Shown piece by piece: positions 9,417-18,906 of a stretch of DNA of 64,000 nucleotides; position 1 is the first letter of the stretch; each line of letters starts with the position of its first letter. Made by a program: the position numbers and the translations under genes. The notes beneath the pieces were generated by a model that was not told the DNA's origin, ran no database searches, and saw only the letters and a program-made list of their open reading frames with translations. The stretch comes from Microcoleaceae cyanobacterium MO_207.B10 (lineage in GTDB: Bacteria > Cyanobacteriota > Cyanobacteriia > Cyanobacteriales > Microcoleaceae): the NCBI GenBank assembly GCA_030064835.1, contig JASJEE010000001.1, forward strand, positions 1-64,000. The letters run 5' to 3'.

Positions 9417-10526
9417 ATGCCATCAACACTGACAACTCAGTTGAACAATGCTTTCACTCTCTTTCTCAGTTTATTGGTAGAAGCAATGCCATTTTTGCTG
9501 TTGGGGGTGATTTTTTCGGGAATGTTACAGTGGCTCATTAATGAACGTAAATTGATAAGTATGATGCCACAGAATCCTATTTTGGGAGCATTGGTAGGGA
9601 GTTTAGTGGGTTTTTTATTTCCCGTGTGTGAATGTGGTAATGTTCCAGTAGCACGGCGTTTATTATTACAAGGTCTACCAACATCCGTAGCAATAGGATA
9701 TTTATTAGCTGCTCCGACAATAAATCCTATAGTTATTTGGGCAACTTGGACAGCATTTAGAGATCAACCAGAAATAGTGGTTTTGCGAGTAATATTTTCT
9801 TTGGCGATCGCAACTATTATTGGTTGGGTATTCAGCGTGCAGAAGGATATACGACCAATTCTGCAACCAAAAACAGCTCGTTTATTACCATTATCCACTG
9901 TGAGTAAAAAGTCAATATCTAAAAGTTTTCAGACTTCTCCTCTATTGCAGTCCGGAACATTTTTTCTGGGAGAATCAAGTAAATCTGGGCCCCTAGAGTC
10001 AATCCCACTCTGGCAAGCAGAAGTTACTCAACCTTTTAACATAAACCAGGTAGGGGTTAGCACTCAAGCAATTCCAGTTAAGACAATAGGTTGGAAATCT
10101 CTGTTTATTGTACCTGATAAACAACGGCTTTTATCTTTATTAAATAGTATGGTGCAAGAGTTAAGAGAGTTGGGAGGAGTATTAGTAATTGGTAGTGCGA
10201 TCGCTGCGATAATTCAAGTAGCTGCTCCCCGTGAATTAATTCTGAATCTTGGTCAAGGACCCGTAAGTTCAATTATTGCCATGCTGACTTTAGCAGCAGT
10301 AGTTTCTATTTGTTCGACTGTAGATGCTTTTTTTGCTTTGTCGTTTGCTGCTACTTTTACTAGTGGTTCCCTATTAGCTTTTTTGGTTTTTGGACCAATG
10401 ATTGATATTAAAGCTGTGGGTCTTTTATTATCATTTTTTCGGTCAAAAGCTGTGATTTATTTGATGGTTTTGGCTGCACAGTTGACATTTATTATGGCTG
10501 TGTTAGTTAACTTATATTTGAGTTGA
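9417..10526 (+). CDS. ArsP/DUF318-family permease
   Basis: A 369-residue integral membrane protein of the DUF318 (ArsP_1) permease family. It has at least eight hydrophobic segments, split into two halves by a cytoplasmic loop (about residues 160-240). The family hallmark is PVCECGNVPVARRLL, followed by AAPTINPIVIWATW; the second half has CSTVDAFFALSFAATF and GPMIDIKAVGL. Members export metalloids or other metals, but the substrate here cannot be read from sequence. The gene is followed 35 bp later by its usual partner, a TIGR03943 protein, so the two form an operon. Confidence 0.88.
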   Translation: MPSTLTTQLNNAFTLFLSLLVEAMPFLLLGVIFSGMLQWLINERKLISMMPQNPILGALVGSLVGFLFPVCECGNVPVARRLLLQGLPTSVAIGYLLAAPTINPIVIWATWTAFRDQPEIVVLRVIFSLAIATIIGWVFSVQKDIRPILQPKTARLLPLSTVSKKSISKSFQTSPLLQSGTFFLGESSKSGPLESIPLWQAEVTQPFNINQVGVSTQAIPVKTIGWKSLFIVPDKQRLLSLLNSMVQELRELGGVLVIGSAIAAIIQVAAPRELILNLGQGPVSSIIAMLTLAAVVSICSTVDAFFALSFAATFTSGSLLAFLVFGPMIDIKAVGLLLSFFRSKAVIYLMVLAAQLTFIMAVLVNLYLS

Positions 10527-10561
10527 ATTAATTGTTCATTCACACAGAGATAATTTTTGAT

Positions 10562-11371
10562 ATGAAAGATGATAAATCACTCTTTTTGATATTTAAAAAA
10601 TATGAATCTTGGATAGATGCAGGAGCAATTTTTCTTTGGGGTTTTTTGTTAATATATTATTGGCTGACCGGGAAGTTATATATTTTAATTCATCCCCGTT
10701 ATTTTGGTTTAACTATTGGTGCGGGAATTGGTTTACTAATATTAGGTGGATTGAAAATATGGGAGTTATGGGATATTAGTAAAAATCAAAAATTATCACA
10801 GCAATCAAAACAATTATTTAATAGTATTGAAAATCAACAACACATTAACTTGTTTCCTCCTGGTTGGAGCAGTGCTTTATTATTAGTATCTGCTTTACTT
10901 GCTTTCACGATTACTCCTGAAGTTTTTGCTAGTCAAACAGCATTACAAAGAGGATTAACAGAGTCATTACCAGTAACAAGAACTCAACCACAAACATTCC
11001 GCACTGCAACTAAACCTGAAGACCGATCGCTTATTGAATGGATTAGAACTTTAAATGTTTATCCAGAACCAGATGCTTACAATGGTCAAAAAGTGGAAGT
11101 AACAGGATTTGTAATTTATCCTCCAGGATTATCTGAGCAATATTTTTGGATATCTAGATTTATTCTGACTTGTTGTGCTGCAGATGCTTATCCGATAGGA
11201 TTACCCGTTAAATTACCAGAAGGTAGAAGTCGGAGTAAATATCCTCAAGATGGTTGGTTTAAAGTGGAAGGTGAAATGATTACAGAAGAGTTGAATGGTC
11301 AGCGTAAATTAACCATTTCACCATCGGCAATTCAGCCAATTCCTAAACCGAAAAATCCTTATGATTATTAG
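10562..11371 (+). CDS. TIGR03943-family permease partner protein
   Basis: The start is placed at the ATG at 10562 (269 residues); the frame could also begin at a TTG at 10532. Two or three membrane segments near the N-terminus (AIFLWGFLLIYYWLTG, GAGIGLLILGGL), another near residue 110 (SALLLVSALLAFTI), then a soluble C-terminal domain with VTGFVIYPPG, a CCAADA motif and GWFKVEGEM. This is the pattern of the TIGR03943/DUF1980 family, regularly encoded next to DUF318 permeases and regarded as their accessory subunit. The CC pair could bind metal, which is inference. Confidence 0.85.
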   Translation: MKDDKSLFLIFKKYESWIDAGAIFLWGFLLIYYWLTGKLYILIHPRYFGLTIGAGIGLLILGGLKIWELWDISKNQKLSQQSKQLFNSIENQQHINLFPPGWSSALLLVSALLAFTITPEVFASQTALQRGLTESLPVTRTQPQTFRTATKPEDRSLIEWIRTLNVYPEPDAYNGQKVEVTGFVIYPPGLSEQYFWISRFILTCCAADAYPIGLPVKLPEGRSRSKYPQDGWFKVEGEMITEELNGQRKLTISPSAIQPIPKPKNPYDY

Positions 11372-11892
11372 TAATACTCTTTCTCTTTTGATAAAATTCT
11401 ATAAAATCTTCCTACATTACTTGGTTATAGGTGAATTAAGAATTAAGAATTAATAATTAATAATTGTTGATTATTTACTAGTTAGTTTATTTGTAACATT
11501 CTACCGCCTGATACCCGCCTCCGCGACCTATCCCTGATCAGGAACTCCTGAAACCGTTTTAGGGAGAAGGGGAGCAGGGAGAAGAGAGAAGGGAGAAGGG
11601 AGAAATAGTCTAGGTAGATAAGCAAAACTACTTAAATTTCTCAGTAAATGTATGAAAAATTACATTGTTTTGGAGAAAAAATTTGCTCCCAGACTTACAT
11701 ATAACCTGTCTATAATGTCTAGGTTTTATCTTAAGAAAGATGTTTATAAAGCATAGCTGGGCGACGAGGGGGCAACCACCTAATATATAAGGGCATGGCT
11801 TTTTTAAATTTGGTATAAAAAAAGTAACAGCACTTAAATAGTAAACCATATAAATTATTGCCGTAATTTGCAAGAAATAATAATCAAGACTA
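11372..11892. repeat. Intergenic DNA with repeat remnants
   Basis: About 11405-11560 holds ATTAAGAATTAATAATTAATAA and other pieces resembling R12. About 11560-11605 is a purine-rich run of GGGAGAA units (AGGGAGAAGGGAGAAGGGAG). The remainder is AT-rich, with TTTAAATTTGGTATAAA near 11800 recalling an R1 end. No convincing gene; the antisense open frame here has no recognisable feature. Confidence 0.4.
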
Positions 11893-13428
11893 ATGGTGAA
11901 TTTTAGAGAAAAAATTAATCATATATTTAAAGAAAATCAAGACATTATTTTACAAGAATTCCGACAACCTCTCGACCGAGTTGCTATTAGTTTGATTTTC
12001 GGACTAACTTTGTTAATTTGTCTACTATTTTTAGGGGGAGCTAGTACAGCTCCAAAAGTTAGAAACTTTAGCTGGGAAAATCAAAAAATAGGAGCAGAAG
12101 ACAAAGCTTTTATTTTAAATTTTAACCGACCAATGAATCATCCTAGTGTGGAGAAAAATTTAAAGATTTCACCACCTCTACCAGGGAAAATTAGTTGGGC
12201 GGGGCGCAGAATGGCTTTTACAATTTTACAACCTGTTCCTTATGGTAATAAATATAATGTTGAATTGTCAGGAGCAAAAGAGAAGTTTTATGGGTTAGAT
12301 AAAGGCGATGTAATGCAGCCTTTTTCAAGTTCCTTTAAAAGTCGCGATCGCGCATTTGCTTATATAGGTTTTACAGGGGAAGAAAAAGGGAGATTAATTT
12401 TAGTTAATTTAACGGAAAAACAGCGACCGCTCCGGATAACTCCGAAAAATCTAGAAGTAATGGATTTTAAATTTTTTCCCAAGGGAGAAAAGATTTTATT
12501 TTCCGCAGTTGAAAAGAAAAGTGAAGTTCCTGAACTGATAGAACAAAAAATTTATAGTGTAACAACTGGAATTAATTCCGAAGCTTCTGAATCAGCAGGA
12601 ATAATTGAACAAGTTTTAGATAATCAAGCATACCAAAACTTAAAATTTGATTTGTCTGCTGATGGGAAAATAATTATAATTCAAAGGGTAAATAGAAAAG
12701 ATGTTTTTGATTCAGGACCCTGGGTATTAGAATTAGGAAAGGAAGCAAAACCTCTAACTAATAAAGATGGAATAGTTCAAAAAGGCGGAGACTTTTTAAT
12801 TGCTCCAGACAGCAAAAGTTTAGTAATTTTACAGGGGGAAGGAACATCTATTTTGCCAATATATCCAGAAACAGATAGAGAAGAGTTAATATTTTTACCA
12901 AAGTTTGGAACGGTTTTGAGTTTTGCTTCAGATGGTTCAATGGCAACCATGGTAAAATATAATCAAGATGGTACGCGATCGCTCTATATTGTAACTAATC
13001 AAGGTGACGAACGAGAAGTATTACGAACTCGTCCTTTTGGTAATATTATCAGTGCCGAATTTGACCCCACAAAAAATATTCTTTACTGTTTATTAACTCA
13101 AATGGTAGAGAATGGTGAAACATATCAAGAACAACCCTATATTGCAGCATTTGATATGCAGAGAAATATTTTAAGACCATTAGTGATTTTGCCAAACCAA
13201 AGGGAAGTTAATATAGATTTATCACCGGATGGTTTAGCATTATTATTTGACCAAACTGTGAAAATATCACAGTCAGAAAAGCCAAAAGAAACTAGTCAAA
13301 GTAACACTAAAATTCGTCGTTTATGGATTCTACCATTGGACTCAAAAATGCCAGAAGATGATTCCCCGTGGGAACTTATACCACAGGAGTTACCCCTAAC
13401 AGGTTTTAATCCTAAATGGTCATCTTAA
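11893..13428 (+). CDS. Membrane-anchored Ig-like/beta-propeller protein
   Basis: A 511-residue protein. One membrane segment at about residues 30-50 (ISLIFGLTLLICLLFLGG) anchors it, with most of the chain outside. An SbsA-like Ig (Big_5) domain follows (FILNFNRPMNHPSVEKNL, ISPPLPGKISW). The rest is a repeating beta-rich region with TolB/WD40-like blades (DFKFFPKGEKILFSA, FDLSADGKIIIIQR, IAPDSKSLVILQG, DLSPDGLALLF). No catalytic motif is seen; such proteins usually bind partners or envelope components. Start ATG at 11893. Flanked by repeat DNA on both sides, so probably monocistronic. Exact function unknown. Confidence 0.72.
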   Translation: MVNFREKINHIFKENQDIILQEFRQPLDRVAISLIFGLTLLICLLFLGGASTAPKVRNFSWENQKIGAEDKAFILNFNRPMNHPSVEKNLKISPPLPGKISWAGRRMAFTILQPVPYGNKYNVELSGAKEKFYGLDKGDVMQPFSSSFKSRDRAFAYIGFTGEEKGRLILVNLTEKQRPLRITPKNLEVMDFKFFPKGEKILFSAVEKKSEVPELIEQKIYSVTTGINSEASESAGIIEQVLDNQAYQNLKFDLSADGKIIIIQRVNRKDVFDSGPWVLELGKEAKPLTNKDGIVQKGGDFLIAPDSKSLVILQGEGTSILPIYPETDREELIFLPKFGTVLSFASDGSMATMVKYNQDGTRSLYIVTNQGDEREVLRTRPFGNIISAEFDPTKNILYCLLTQMVENGETYQEQPYIAAFDMQRNILRPLVILPNQREVNIDLSPDGLALLFDQTVKISQSEKPKETSQSNTKIRRLWILPLDSKMPEDDSPWELIPQELPLTGFNPKWSS

Positions 13429-13484
13429 GCATAATTTTGGCAGAAAAATTATTACTAATTGCCGATTAGTAAATTACACAGGAC

Positions 13485-13645
13485 TTACCGAATTATTGAT
13501 TATTAATTATTAAATAATTCTGGTTGAAAGCCGACCCTTTTAAGGTTAAGGGGAAAAAAAGAAATAATATTTCCTGATTGTCAATTCCGTAACGGTTTTA
13601 ACCAGAGGTAATTATCAATTATCCCTGATAAATTATCAAATAATC
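13485..13645 (+). repeat. R12 repeat (reference copy)
   Basis: The most complete copy: CCGAATTATTGATTATTAATT, then AAGCCGACCCTTTTAAGG, GAAATAATATTTCCTGATTG, CCGTAACGGTTTTAACC and GAGGTAATTATCAATTATCC. Each block recurs in the same order at about 7187 (reversed), 25893 (reversed) and 36305. No target duplication could be fixed because the ends are low-complexity. Confidence 0.6.
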
Positions 13646-13875
13646 AAGCATTTTTCTGTTTTCAACAAGATATACAAGACTTTCGAGTTTTGATTGACTA
13701 TATATTGTGTCTTTGTATAAGTTCTATTACAAATAATTTTTTCATCTACTGAATCTAAAGATAAATGCTAAAATTCTCTAAAATGTAAGGACGGTCAATG
13801 GAACGTTTCTGCGGGTTATAAAAACCAATTTTCAATAATAACTGGTGACTGAGTTGAAGGACAAAATTATTTATA

Positions 13876-14018
13876 CTAAAATTTTTTGATCTAAAATGGA
13901 ACTTAAACCACAAAAAATCGAAATTAGCACCCAAAATATCGCTTTTATTAACGGCTAAAACTGGTGTAGCAATTCTGGATAAAAAATATAGAAATAAAGG
14001 ATATGGAAAACTAGCATT
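13876..14018 (+). pseudogene. GNAT acetyltransferase fragment
   Basis: A short frame reads LTAKTGVAILDKKYRNKGYG then KLALDIW. This fits motif A of GNAT N-acetyltransferases, where the RNKGYG loop binds acetyl-CoA. No intact start lies upstream, and the C-terminal half is cut off where an R5 element begins at about 14017. The 5' boundary is approximate. Assignment rests on one motif, so it is tentative. Confidence 0.4.
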
Positions 14019-14124
14019 AGACATCTGGTGATCATCAAAAATCAAATCAATTATCGCCTATAAATCATCAATTATTTCCCCCTACTCCCTACTCCCTACT
14101 CCCTCTTTTCCACCAGAGGTCTAA
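14017..14124 (+). mobile_element. R5 element copy 1
   Basis: TTAGACATCTGGTG at the left and CACCAGAGGTCTAA at the right are inverted ends of 14 bp with one mismatch. The interior has AAATCAAATCAATTATCGCC and three to four tandem CCCTACT heptamers. The copy at 18792-18906 is the same sequence in the opposite orientation. It truncates the GNAT fragment. Confidence 0.7.
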
Positions 14125-14142
14125 GATGAAACCTGCTATAAT

Positions 14143-14850
14143 TTAATTCCTATTTTTAATCAAAAAATCAACCTGTATTGCTGCTTTTAATTCACCTAAA
14201 TAAGTCAAAAACCCATAAATAAAAACCACACATCCCATCATTTCCATTACTTCTTCTATTGTTGCCAACATGGCATAAAATAAATTTTGCTGACCATCAA
14301 TTCCATCATAAACACCTCCTACCTTTTCCATACCTAATGCTCCACCAATATATAAACTAATACCTATCAGGAAATATCGGCGCAAAGGCTTTGGTAAATA
14401 TCGGATAAATTTCCAATATTTCCAGATAAAAATTGCCACTAAAATTGTGCCAGGAATTACCCAGACAGAATGCCAAAAACTTGGAAGATTTAAAGCATCT
14501 GCCAAGTCATCAATAATTAAAATTTCATGGATACTAACTATTTCATCAATAGCTAAAACAAAAAAGATAATTGAAAGAATTTTCCACTGTTGTGAGAAGC
14601 GGTCAGAATCAGCTTTTTTAGCAAAATATATTCCCCGAATAATAAAGCCACAGGATATTAACATTAAACCTGAATACCAAGTCGGAATATTCATTTCCCG
14701 GTCTAGATTCAATAACCTTGTCCAATCAGCACGGTAATCAAAAACATATTTGCCTATCTGAATAGCAATGCTACATATAGTTAAAAATATCACGCCAAAA
14801 GTTAAGTATTTAGCAACATTAAAAGGAGAAATTATAATTTTTAAATTCAT
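14143..14850 (-). CDS. Six-helix membrane protein of unknown function
   Basis: A 235-residue protein with six predicted membrane helices and short loops. I do not recognise the family with certainty. Notable are charged or metal-ligand residues in or next to the helices: AIDEIVSIHE (helix 3), GMEKVGGVYDG (after helix 5) and ATIEEVMEMMG (before helix 6). Acidic and His residues at membrane depth could bind a metal or cofactor or pass protons; this is inference. Start ATG at 14850. No operon partner. Flanked by repeat DNA on both sides. Confidence 0.65.
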   Translation of the reverse strand: MNLKIIISPFNVAKYLTFGVIFLTICSIAIQIGKYVFDYRADWTRLLNLDREMNIPTWYSGLMLISCGFIIRGIYFAKKADSDRFSQQWKILSIIFFVLAIDEIVSIHEILIIDDLADALNLPSFWHSVWVIPGTILVAIFIWKYWKFIRYLPKPLRRYFLIGISLYIGGALGMEKVGGVYDGIDGQQNLFYAMLATIEEVMEMMGCVVFIYGFLTYLGELKAAIQVDFLIKNRN

Positions 14851-15086
14851 AAAATCAGATTAAGTTTAGAAGTAAAATTATTTAGTAAATATAGCATATT
14901 TTTGGTAAACATTCAGCATTTCCTGACGGAATGCTCCGCAAACAGCCGTCAGCTTATTCTACAGAATGCTATACAAATGTTTGATGCTCTTTCTAACATA
15001 TTTTTAGGCAAAGTACCGTTAGAAACAAGTATAATAAAAAAGCTGATAGCTAAATGCTTACCGAATAATTAATAATTAATAGTTAA
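14851..15086. other. Intergenic DNA with GCATTC-type repeat
   Basis: Contains CAGCATTTCCTGACGGAATG, CTCCGCAAACAGCCGTCAGC and a mirrored CAGAATGCTATAC. A similar GCGGAATGCTGCGCAAACAGC occurs at about 28030 and ACGGAATGCTGCGCAAACC at about 18985. No gene seen. Confidence 0.4.
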
Positions 15087-15229
15087 TATAGCGTTTTTCA
15101 GTCTGGTGAGGTACATCAACGATCCCCCTAAATCCCCCTTTTTAAGGGGGACTTCCATTTCCACCCCTTGAGAAGGGGGGTTAGGGGGGATCGAAAGCGG
15201 TGTACCTCACTAACCTGGGAAATACTATA
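15087..15229. repeat. R9 element copy 1, carrying an R7 element
   Basis: Left end TATAGCGTTTTTCAG...GTGAGGTACA; right end, inverted, TATAGTATTTCCCAG...GTGAGGTACA. The loop is occupied by an R7 inverted repeat at 15121-15192. Other R9 copies lie at 38998, 41043 and 47499. Confidence 0.65.
15121..15192. repeat. R7 inverted repeat
   Basis: GATCCCCCTAAATCCCCC at the left and GGGGGGTTAGGGGGGATC at the right form a near-perfect inverted repeat around a short CTTCCATTTCCACC centre. This GATCCCCCTAAATCC motif is a widespread cyanobacterial repeat. A second, interrupted copy lies at 26654-27000. Confidence 0.7.
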
Positions 15230-15231
15230 AT

Positions 15232-15392
15232 TAACAATTAAGAGTTGATTGTTAATAGTTAATAATTATTAATTCAACAATTAAGGTAAAAAGCCTCACC
15301 TTTTAAGGGGATAAAATACCAAATTTTCCTTTTAGTCAATCCCCTTATTTGAATCAGGGGTAATTGTTAATTGTTAATTGCTGAACAATAAT
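15232..15392 (+). repeat. R12 repeat
   Basis: AT-rich arms (TTAATAATTATTAATTCAAC at the left, GGTAATTGTTAATTGTTAATT at the right) around GCCTCACCTTTTAAGGGG. It ends just beyond the stop of the Rieske pseudogene on the minus strand. Confidence 0.5.
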
Positions 15393-15397
15393 ACACT

Positions 15398-16025
15398 TTA
15401 ACAATTATGATAAAGTTTTTCAGCATCAAACATAATCTCTTCATTTGGCAATCTAATTTTAGGTTTTTGTCGCGGATAAAGATTTTCTACTGCCGTTGTA
15501 TCCTGTTCAATAACAGTAGCAGCTGCCTGCAAAAATGACTTTTGAAACAAAAACTTTAATAGTAGATTTTTAAACTTTTCATATAATAAAATAAATGTCT
15601 TTTTTACGTTTTCAGTTTCTGGGTAAACAATATGAGTTTGAACAACTTTACCCACTGGTGCTTGAGCCATAAATGTTGTAATTGTAGGAAAAGAATATTC
15701 TAGAATATTATTCATAACTTTAGGAATTATTCCCAAAGCTGGATTTTTCAAAATTTCTCCCAGAGTATTTTCAGCTCTTGTTATATGTTGTTATACTTTG
15801 GCATAATAACCATCACTTTGATATGACTTAACATCACATGAGCTAATTCGAAACAAATCCTTATGAATAGCATTTTGATGATTATAGTCATAGTTCACAA
15901 GCATACTACTTAAAAAATCTGCTTGAATATTTTTTTATTCAGTTACTCCAATAAATTCATACTCAAGAAGCAGTCCATTTCGTTCTAGGTGGGGTGCTGC
16001 TACATTCAGAAAAGTCAAGTAGAGT
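15398..16025 (-). pseudogene. Rieske-type oxygenase remnant (C-terminal part)
   Basis: One frame reads FLNVAAPHLERNGLLLEYEF, then a stop, QADFLSSMLVNYDYNH, KDLFRISSCD, a second stop, TRAENTLGEILKNPALGIIP, and ends in LYPRQKPKIRLPNEEIMFDA followed by EKLYHNC. The spacing and the closing LPNEEIMFDAEKLYHN fit the C-terminal part of cyanobacterial Rieske-type ring-hydroxylating oxygenases. There are two in-frame stops and the N-terminal Rieske cluster domain is missing. The longest uninterrupted piece is 117 codons (15398-15751). Family call from end motifs; moderate certainty. Confidence 0.6.
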
Positions 16026-16183
16026 TTAAAATATAGTAAAAATTAAATTTTTCCTAAGTAAATCAATGGATTCATTTGAGCATCTATAATATTTTTTTAA
16101 AATTTTGACATTGATTCAGGATAAACAATTATCAAAACAGCTTTTTCTGTTTACGATCCCCGTCAATAACTCTCAAATATTTT

Positions 16184-16882
16184 ATGTTAATAAATCGAAT
16201 TATTAAATTAATACTAATTGCTATTTTATCTGTAATAACTTGCCTGATTGTTGGTTACTTGACTCCAAAAAGTTGGCAAAAATTAGAATGCGAATTAACT
16301 TTATTAAACAAAGGAATACCTATCTATATTTATGATACTGGTATTCATACAGATATTCTTGTTCCAGTCACCACAAAACAATGGGATTGGCAACAATATT
16401 TCGACTTAAACCTAATAGTTAATCCATCAGTGACAATAAATTATCTAGGTTTTGGCTTTGGCGATAGAGCTTATTTTCTAGAAACTTATACTGGGACATC
16501 ATCACCAATTGCCACAACTTTAAAGGCCCTATTCTTACCTACCCCTTCTGCCATGCGGGTATTAGCTTATCAAACAATCCCTCAACAATATCAAATTAAG
16601 TGTGTTATAATTACCCAATCTAATTACCATAAGCTAATGGAATTTATCAATGATTCTTTCCAGTTAGATGCTGAAGGTCATAGAATAAATATTACCATAG
16701 ACTCTAATTATGGAGGGGCTTTTTTTGCAGCCAAAAATAGTTATTCGATTTTAAAGAGCTGTAATGATTGGACTGGAGAAGGTCTACAAGTAGCAGGAGT
16801 GAAGACTCCATTATGGTCAGGACTTTCAAGTTCGATTATGTACCATGTTAACAGTGGGTGCGACTGTCAGCAAACAAAGTAG
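16184..16882 (+). CDS. TIGR02117/DUF2459-family protein
   Basis: A 232-residue protein with an N-terminal membrane segment (IIKLILIAILSVITCLIVGY) and an extracytoplasmic domain. Features of the TIGR02117 (DUF2459) family are IYIYDTGIHTDILVPV near residue 45, YLGFGFGDRAYFLET near residue 87 and NSYSILKSCNDWTGEGLQVA near residue 186. The conserved His, Asp and Cys residues suggest a hydrolase-like fold, but no activity is known to me for this family. It ends 24 bp before hisA and may be co-transcribed with it. Confidence 0.8.
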   Translation: MLINRIIKLILIAILSVITCLIVGYLTPKSWQKLECELTLLNKGIPIYIYDTGIHTDILVPVTTKQWDWQQYFDLNLIVNPSVTINYLGFGFGDRAYFLETYTGTSSPIATTLKALFLPTPSAMRVLAYQTIPQQYQIKCVIITQSNYHKLMEFINDSFQLDAEGHRINITIDSNYGGAFFAAKNSYSILKSCNDWTGEGLQVAGVKTPLWSGLSSSIMYHVNSGCDCQQTK

Positions 16883-16906
16883 TTTTGAATACAAAATATA
16901 GTGTCT

Positions 16907-17680
16907 ATGAATATAATTCCCGCTATTGATATATTAGGTGGACGTTGCGTGCGACTGTATCAAGGAGATTATGAGCGATCGCAAATTTTTAATGATAATC
17001 CCGTTGATGTCGCCAAAAGGTGGGTAGACGAAGGAGCAACAAAGCTACATTTAGTAGACTTAGACGGTGCAAAAGCAGGTCAGCCTGTAAATCAAAAGAC
17101 TATTGAAGCGATTATTAAAGCAGTAGATGTACCAGTACAATTGGGAGGAGGCTTACGCAACTATTCTGCAGTCGCTAGCGTACTTGCTCTAGGTCTGCAA
17201 CACGCAATTCTCGGTACTGTTGCCATTGAACGACCTCAGTTAGTTTCTAACCTCTGTCAAGAGTTTCCAGGTCAAATAATTGTGGGTATTGATGCTAGAG
17301 ATGGTAAAGTCGCGACTAAAGGTTGGTTAGAAACATCAGAGGTCTTAGCCACTGACTTAGCTCGGCAAATGGCTAAACTAAAAGTAGCCGGGATTATCTA
17401 CACTGATATTTGCCGAGATGGTACACTGAAAGGACCAAACATAGAAGCGTTAAGAGAACTGGCTACTGTGGTTAATATCCCTGTAATTGCTTCTGGTGGT
17501 ATTAGTTCCATTAGCGACCTATTAAAGTTGTTGGCATTAGAACCTACTGGTGTTGAAGGTGCAATTATTGGTCGTGCGTTATACACTGGTGATATTAGTC
17601 TCACAGAAGCAAATCAAGCAGTGGGTCAAGGGCGTTGGCAGGATGTACCCCCAGATTTAGGTTATTCAGCATTTGCTTAA
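16907..17680 (+). CDS. hisA: HisA, ProFAR isomerase of histidine biosynthesis
   Basis: Converts ProFAR to PRFAR, the fourth step of histidine biosynthesis. It is a (beta/alpha)8 barrel, 257 residues from the ATG at 16907; a GTG two codons upstream is the alternative. Diagnostic parts: [18 protein letters not shown] at the N-terminus with the catalytic Asp, VQLGGGLRN, and [14 protein letters not shown] with the second catalytic Asp, then ASGGISS and [11 protein letters not shown] phosphate-binding loops. Length and motifs are normal. A GC-rich hairpin follows. Confidence 0.96.
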   Translation: MNIIPAIDILGGRCVRLYQGDYERSQIFNDNPVDVAKRWVDEGATKLHLVDLDGAKAGQPVNQKTIEAIIKAVDVPVQLGGGLRNYSAVASVLALGLQHAILGTVAIERPQLVSNLCQEFPGQIIVGIDARDGKVATKGWLETSEVLATDLARQMAKLKVAGIIYTDICRDGTLKGPNIEALRELATVVNIPVIASGGISSISDLLKLLALEPTGVEGAIIGRALYTGDISLTEANQAVGQGRWQDVPPDLGYSAFA

Positions 17681-17701
17681 AGTAAAGAATTAGGAGAAAA
17701 A

Positions 17702-17726
17702 CGCGTCTCAACAAATATGAGGCGCG
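17702..17726 (+). terminator. Hairpin after hisA
   Basis: CGCGTCTCA and TGAGGCGCG pair with one mismatch around a 7-base loop, 22 bases after the hisA stop. There is no clear T-run, so termination here is likely but not certain. Confidence 0.45.
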
Positions 17727-17784
17727 ATTGCTCTAAGATTAACAAATTTATCTATCTCATGATTTACGCATTTTATAGTTGTAA

Positions 17785-17974
17785 TACCAATTTGATAAAT
17801 ATTTGCTACAAATATTATCAATCTTGGGTTTTGGGTGTGGGGTGTTGGATGTGGTGAAATAATAGGAAAAACAAAGAAAAAGGTTGGTTTTAAAAGGGAT
17901 AAAGTCGAAAAACTTTATTAATTAGTTAATAGTTGAAGTTTGATTAAGTATCACATTCTTTTTTTAAATTGGTA
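17785..17974 (+). mobile_element. R1 element copy 3 (190 bp)
   Basis: TACCAATTTGATAAATA...AAATTGGTA with TAA on both sides (17782-17784 and 17975-17977). All interior blocks are conserved. It lies between hisA and the next gene without breaking either. Confidence 0.85.
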
Positions 17975-18173
17975 TAAAAACTACATTTAGTTTACTGCTG
18001 TAGTTATTATTTAGTTTATTATAGTTTTTTTGCCTGCTATAAAGATTTGAATTATATAATGATAGGCTGATTTGTATATTATCAGGTTTTTCAGAAAGCA
18101 ATCGCTCCTATTATCAACAAAAAAATTGTAATATAATATTGAAGATTACTGAGAGTATGAATTATTTAAAATA

Positions 18174-18704
18174 GTGAATTCAGAAAACCTAGAATTATTT
18201 GAAACTGAATATAAAGCAGGCAAATATGCCTTTGAATGCGGTCAATACCGCAGGTCATTGCAACATTTAGAAACTGCAAGAGAACATATTAATCTTAATT
18301 CTCGGTTGGGAGGAGAGATACAAATATGGCTAGTAACAGTATATCAAGCTGCTGGTAAACTTCAAGAAGCAACGACACTTTGTAAACAACTAACTCGTCA
18401 TCCTAGTTTACAAACCAGGCAACAAGCTAAACGTATATTAGCTATTCTTGAAGCACCTGTACTGAGAACTCGACCAGAATGGCTCACCAAAATTCCTGAC
18501 TTAGCAGAAATATCTGAAAGTGATGCTAAAGATCGTAGAGGTAGCGGTATAGTTTCCCAGGTTAAGTCACCCCCAGCAAAACTAAAAACTCCTAAGTTGG
18601 AAGTTGTTGACCCGACCAAAGTTAACACAAAAGATAATCAATTTGTTTGGGTGGCTTTAGTATTAGTAATTTTGACTTTGAGTGGTTTACTTTGGTTGAG
18701 TTGA
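18174..18704 (+). CDS. TPR protein with C-terminal membrane anchor
   Basis: A 176-residue protein starting with GTG. Residues about 10-95 form two or three helical repeats of TPR type (YKAGKYAFECGQYRRSLQHL, LVTVYQAAGKLQEATTLC). A polar linker follows, and the last 20 residues are a membrane helix (FVWVALVLVILTLSGLLWLS), giving a tail-anchored protein with its TPR domain in the cytoplasm. This arrangement is common and conserved in cyanobacteria; its function is not known to me. The 490-bp upstream gap contains an R1 element. No operon partner. Confidence 0.7.
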   Translation: MNSENLELFETEYKAGKYAFECGQYRRSLQHLETAREHINLNSRLGGEIQIWLVTVYQAAGKLQEATTLCKQLTRHPSLQTRQQAKRILAILEAPVLRTRPEWLTKIPDLAEISESDAKDRRGSGIVSQVKSPPAKLKTPKLEVVDPTKVNTKDNQFVWVALVLVILTLSGLLWLS

Positions 18705-18791
18705 GTTTTAGTTAGGAATAATATTTTACCTAGAAAAAATATTTTCTTAAACTTAAAATATTAGCTGTTTTTATAGATATAAATCTACCCA

Positions 18792-18906
18792 TTCGACCTC
18801 TGGTGGAAAAGAGGGAGTAGGGATTAGGGAGTAGGGAGTAGGAGGAAATAATTGATGATTTATAGGCGAGAATTGATTTGATTTTTGATGATCACCAGAT
18901 GTCTAT
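18792..18906 (-). mobile_element. R5 element copy 2
   Basis: Reverse-orientation copy of the element at 14017: CGACCTCTGGTGGAAAAGAG at the left, GATGATCACCAGATGTCTA at the right, with tandem AGTAGGG units inside. The left terminus has diverged. Confidence 0.65.

Noticed and set aside
13755-14045. 96-codon minus-strand frame
   Set aside because: It overlaps the GNAT motif on the plus strand and the start of an R5 element, and shows no recognisable feature.
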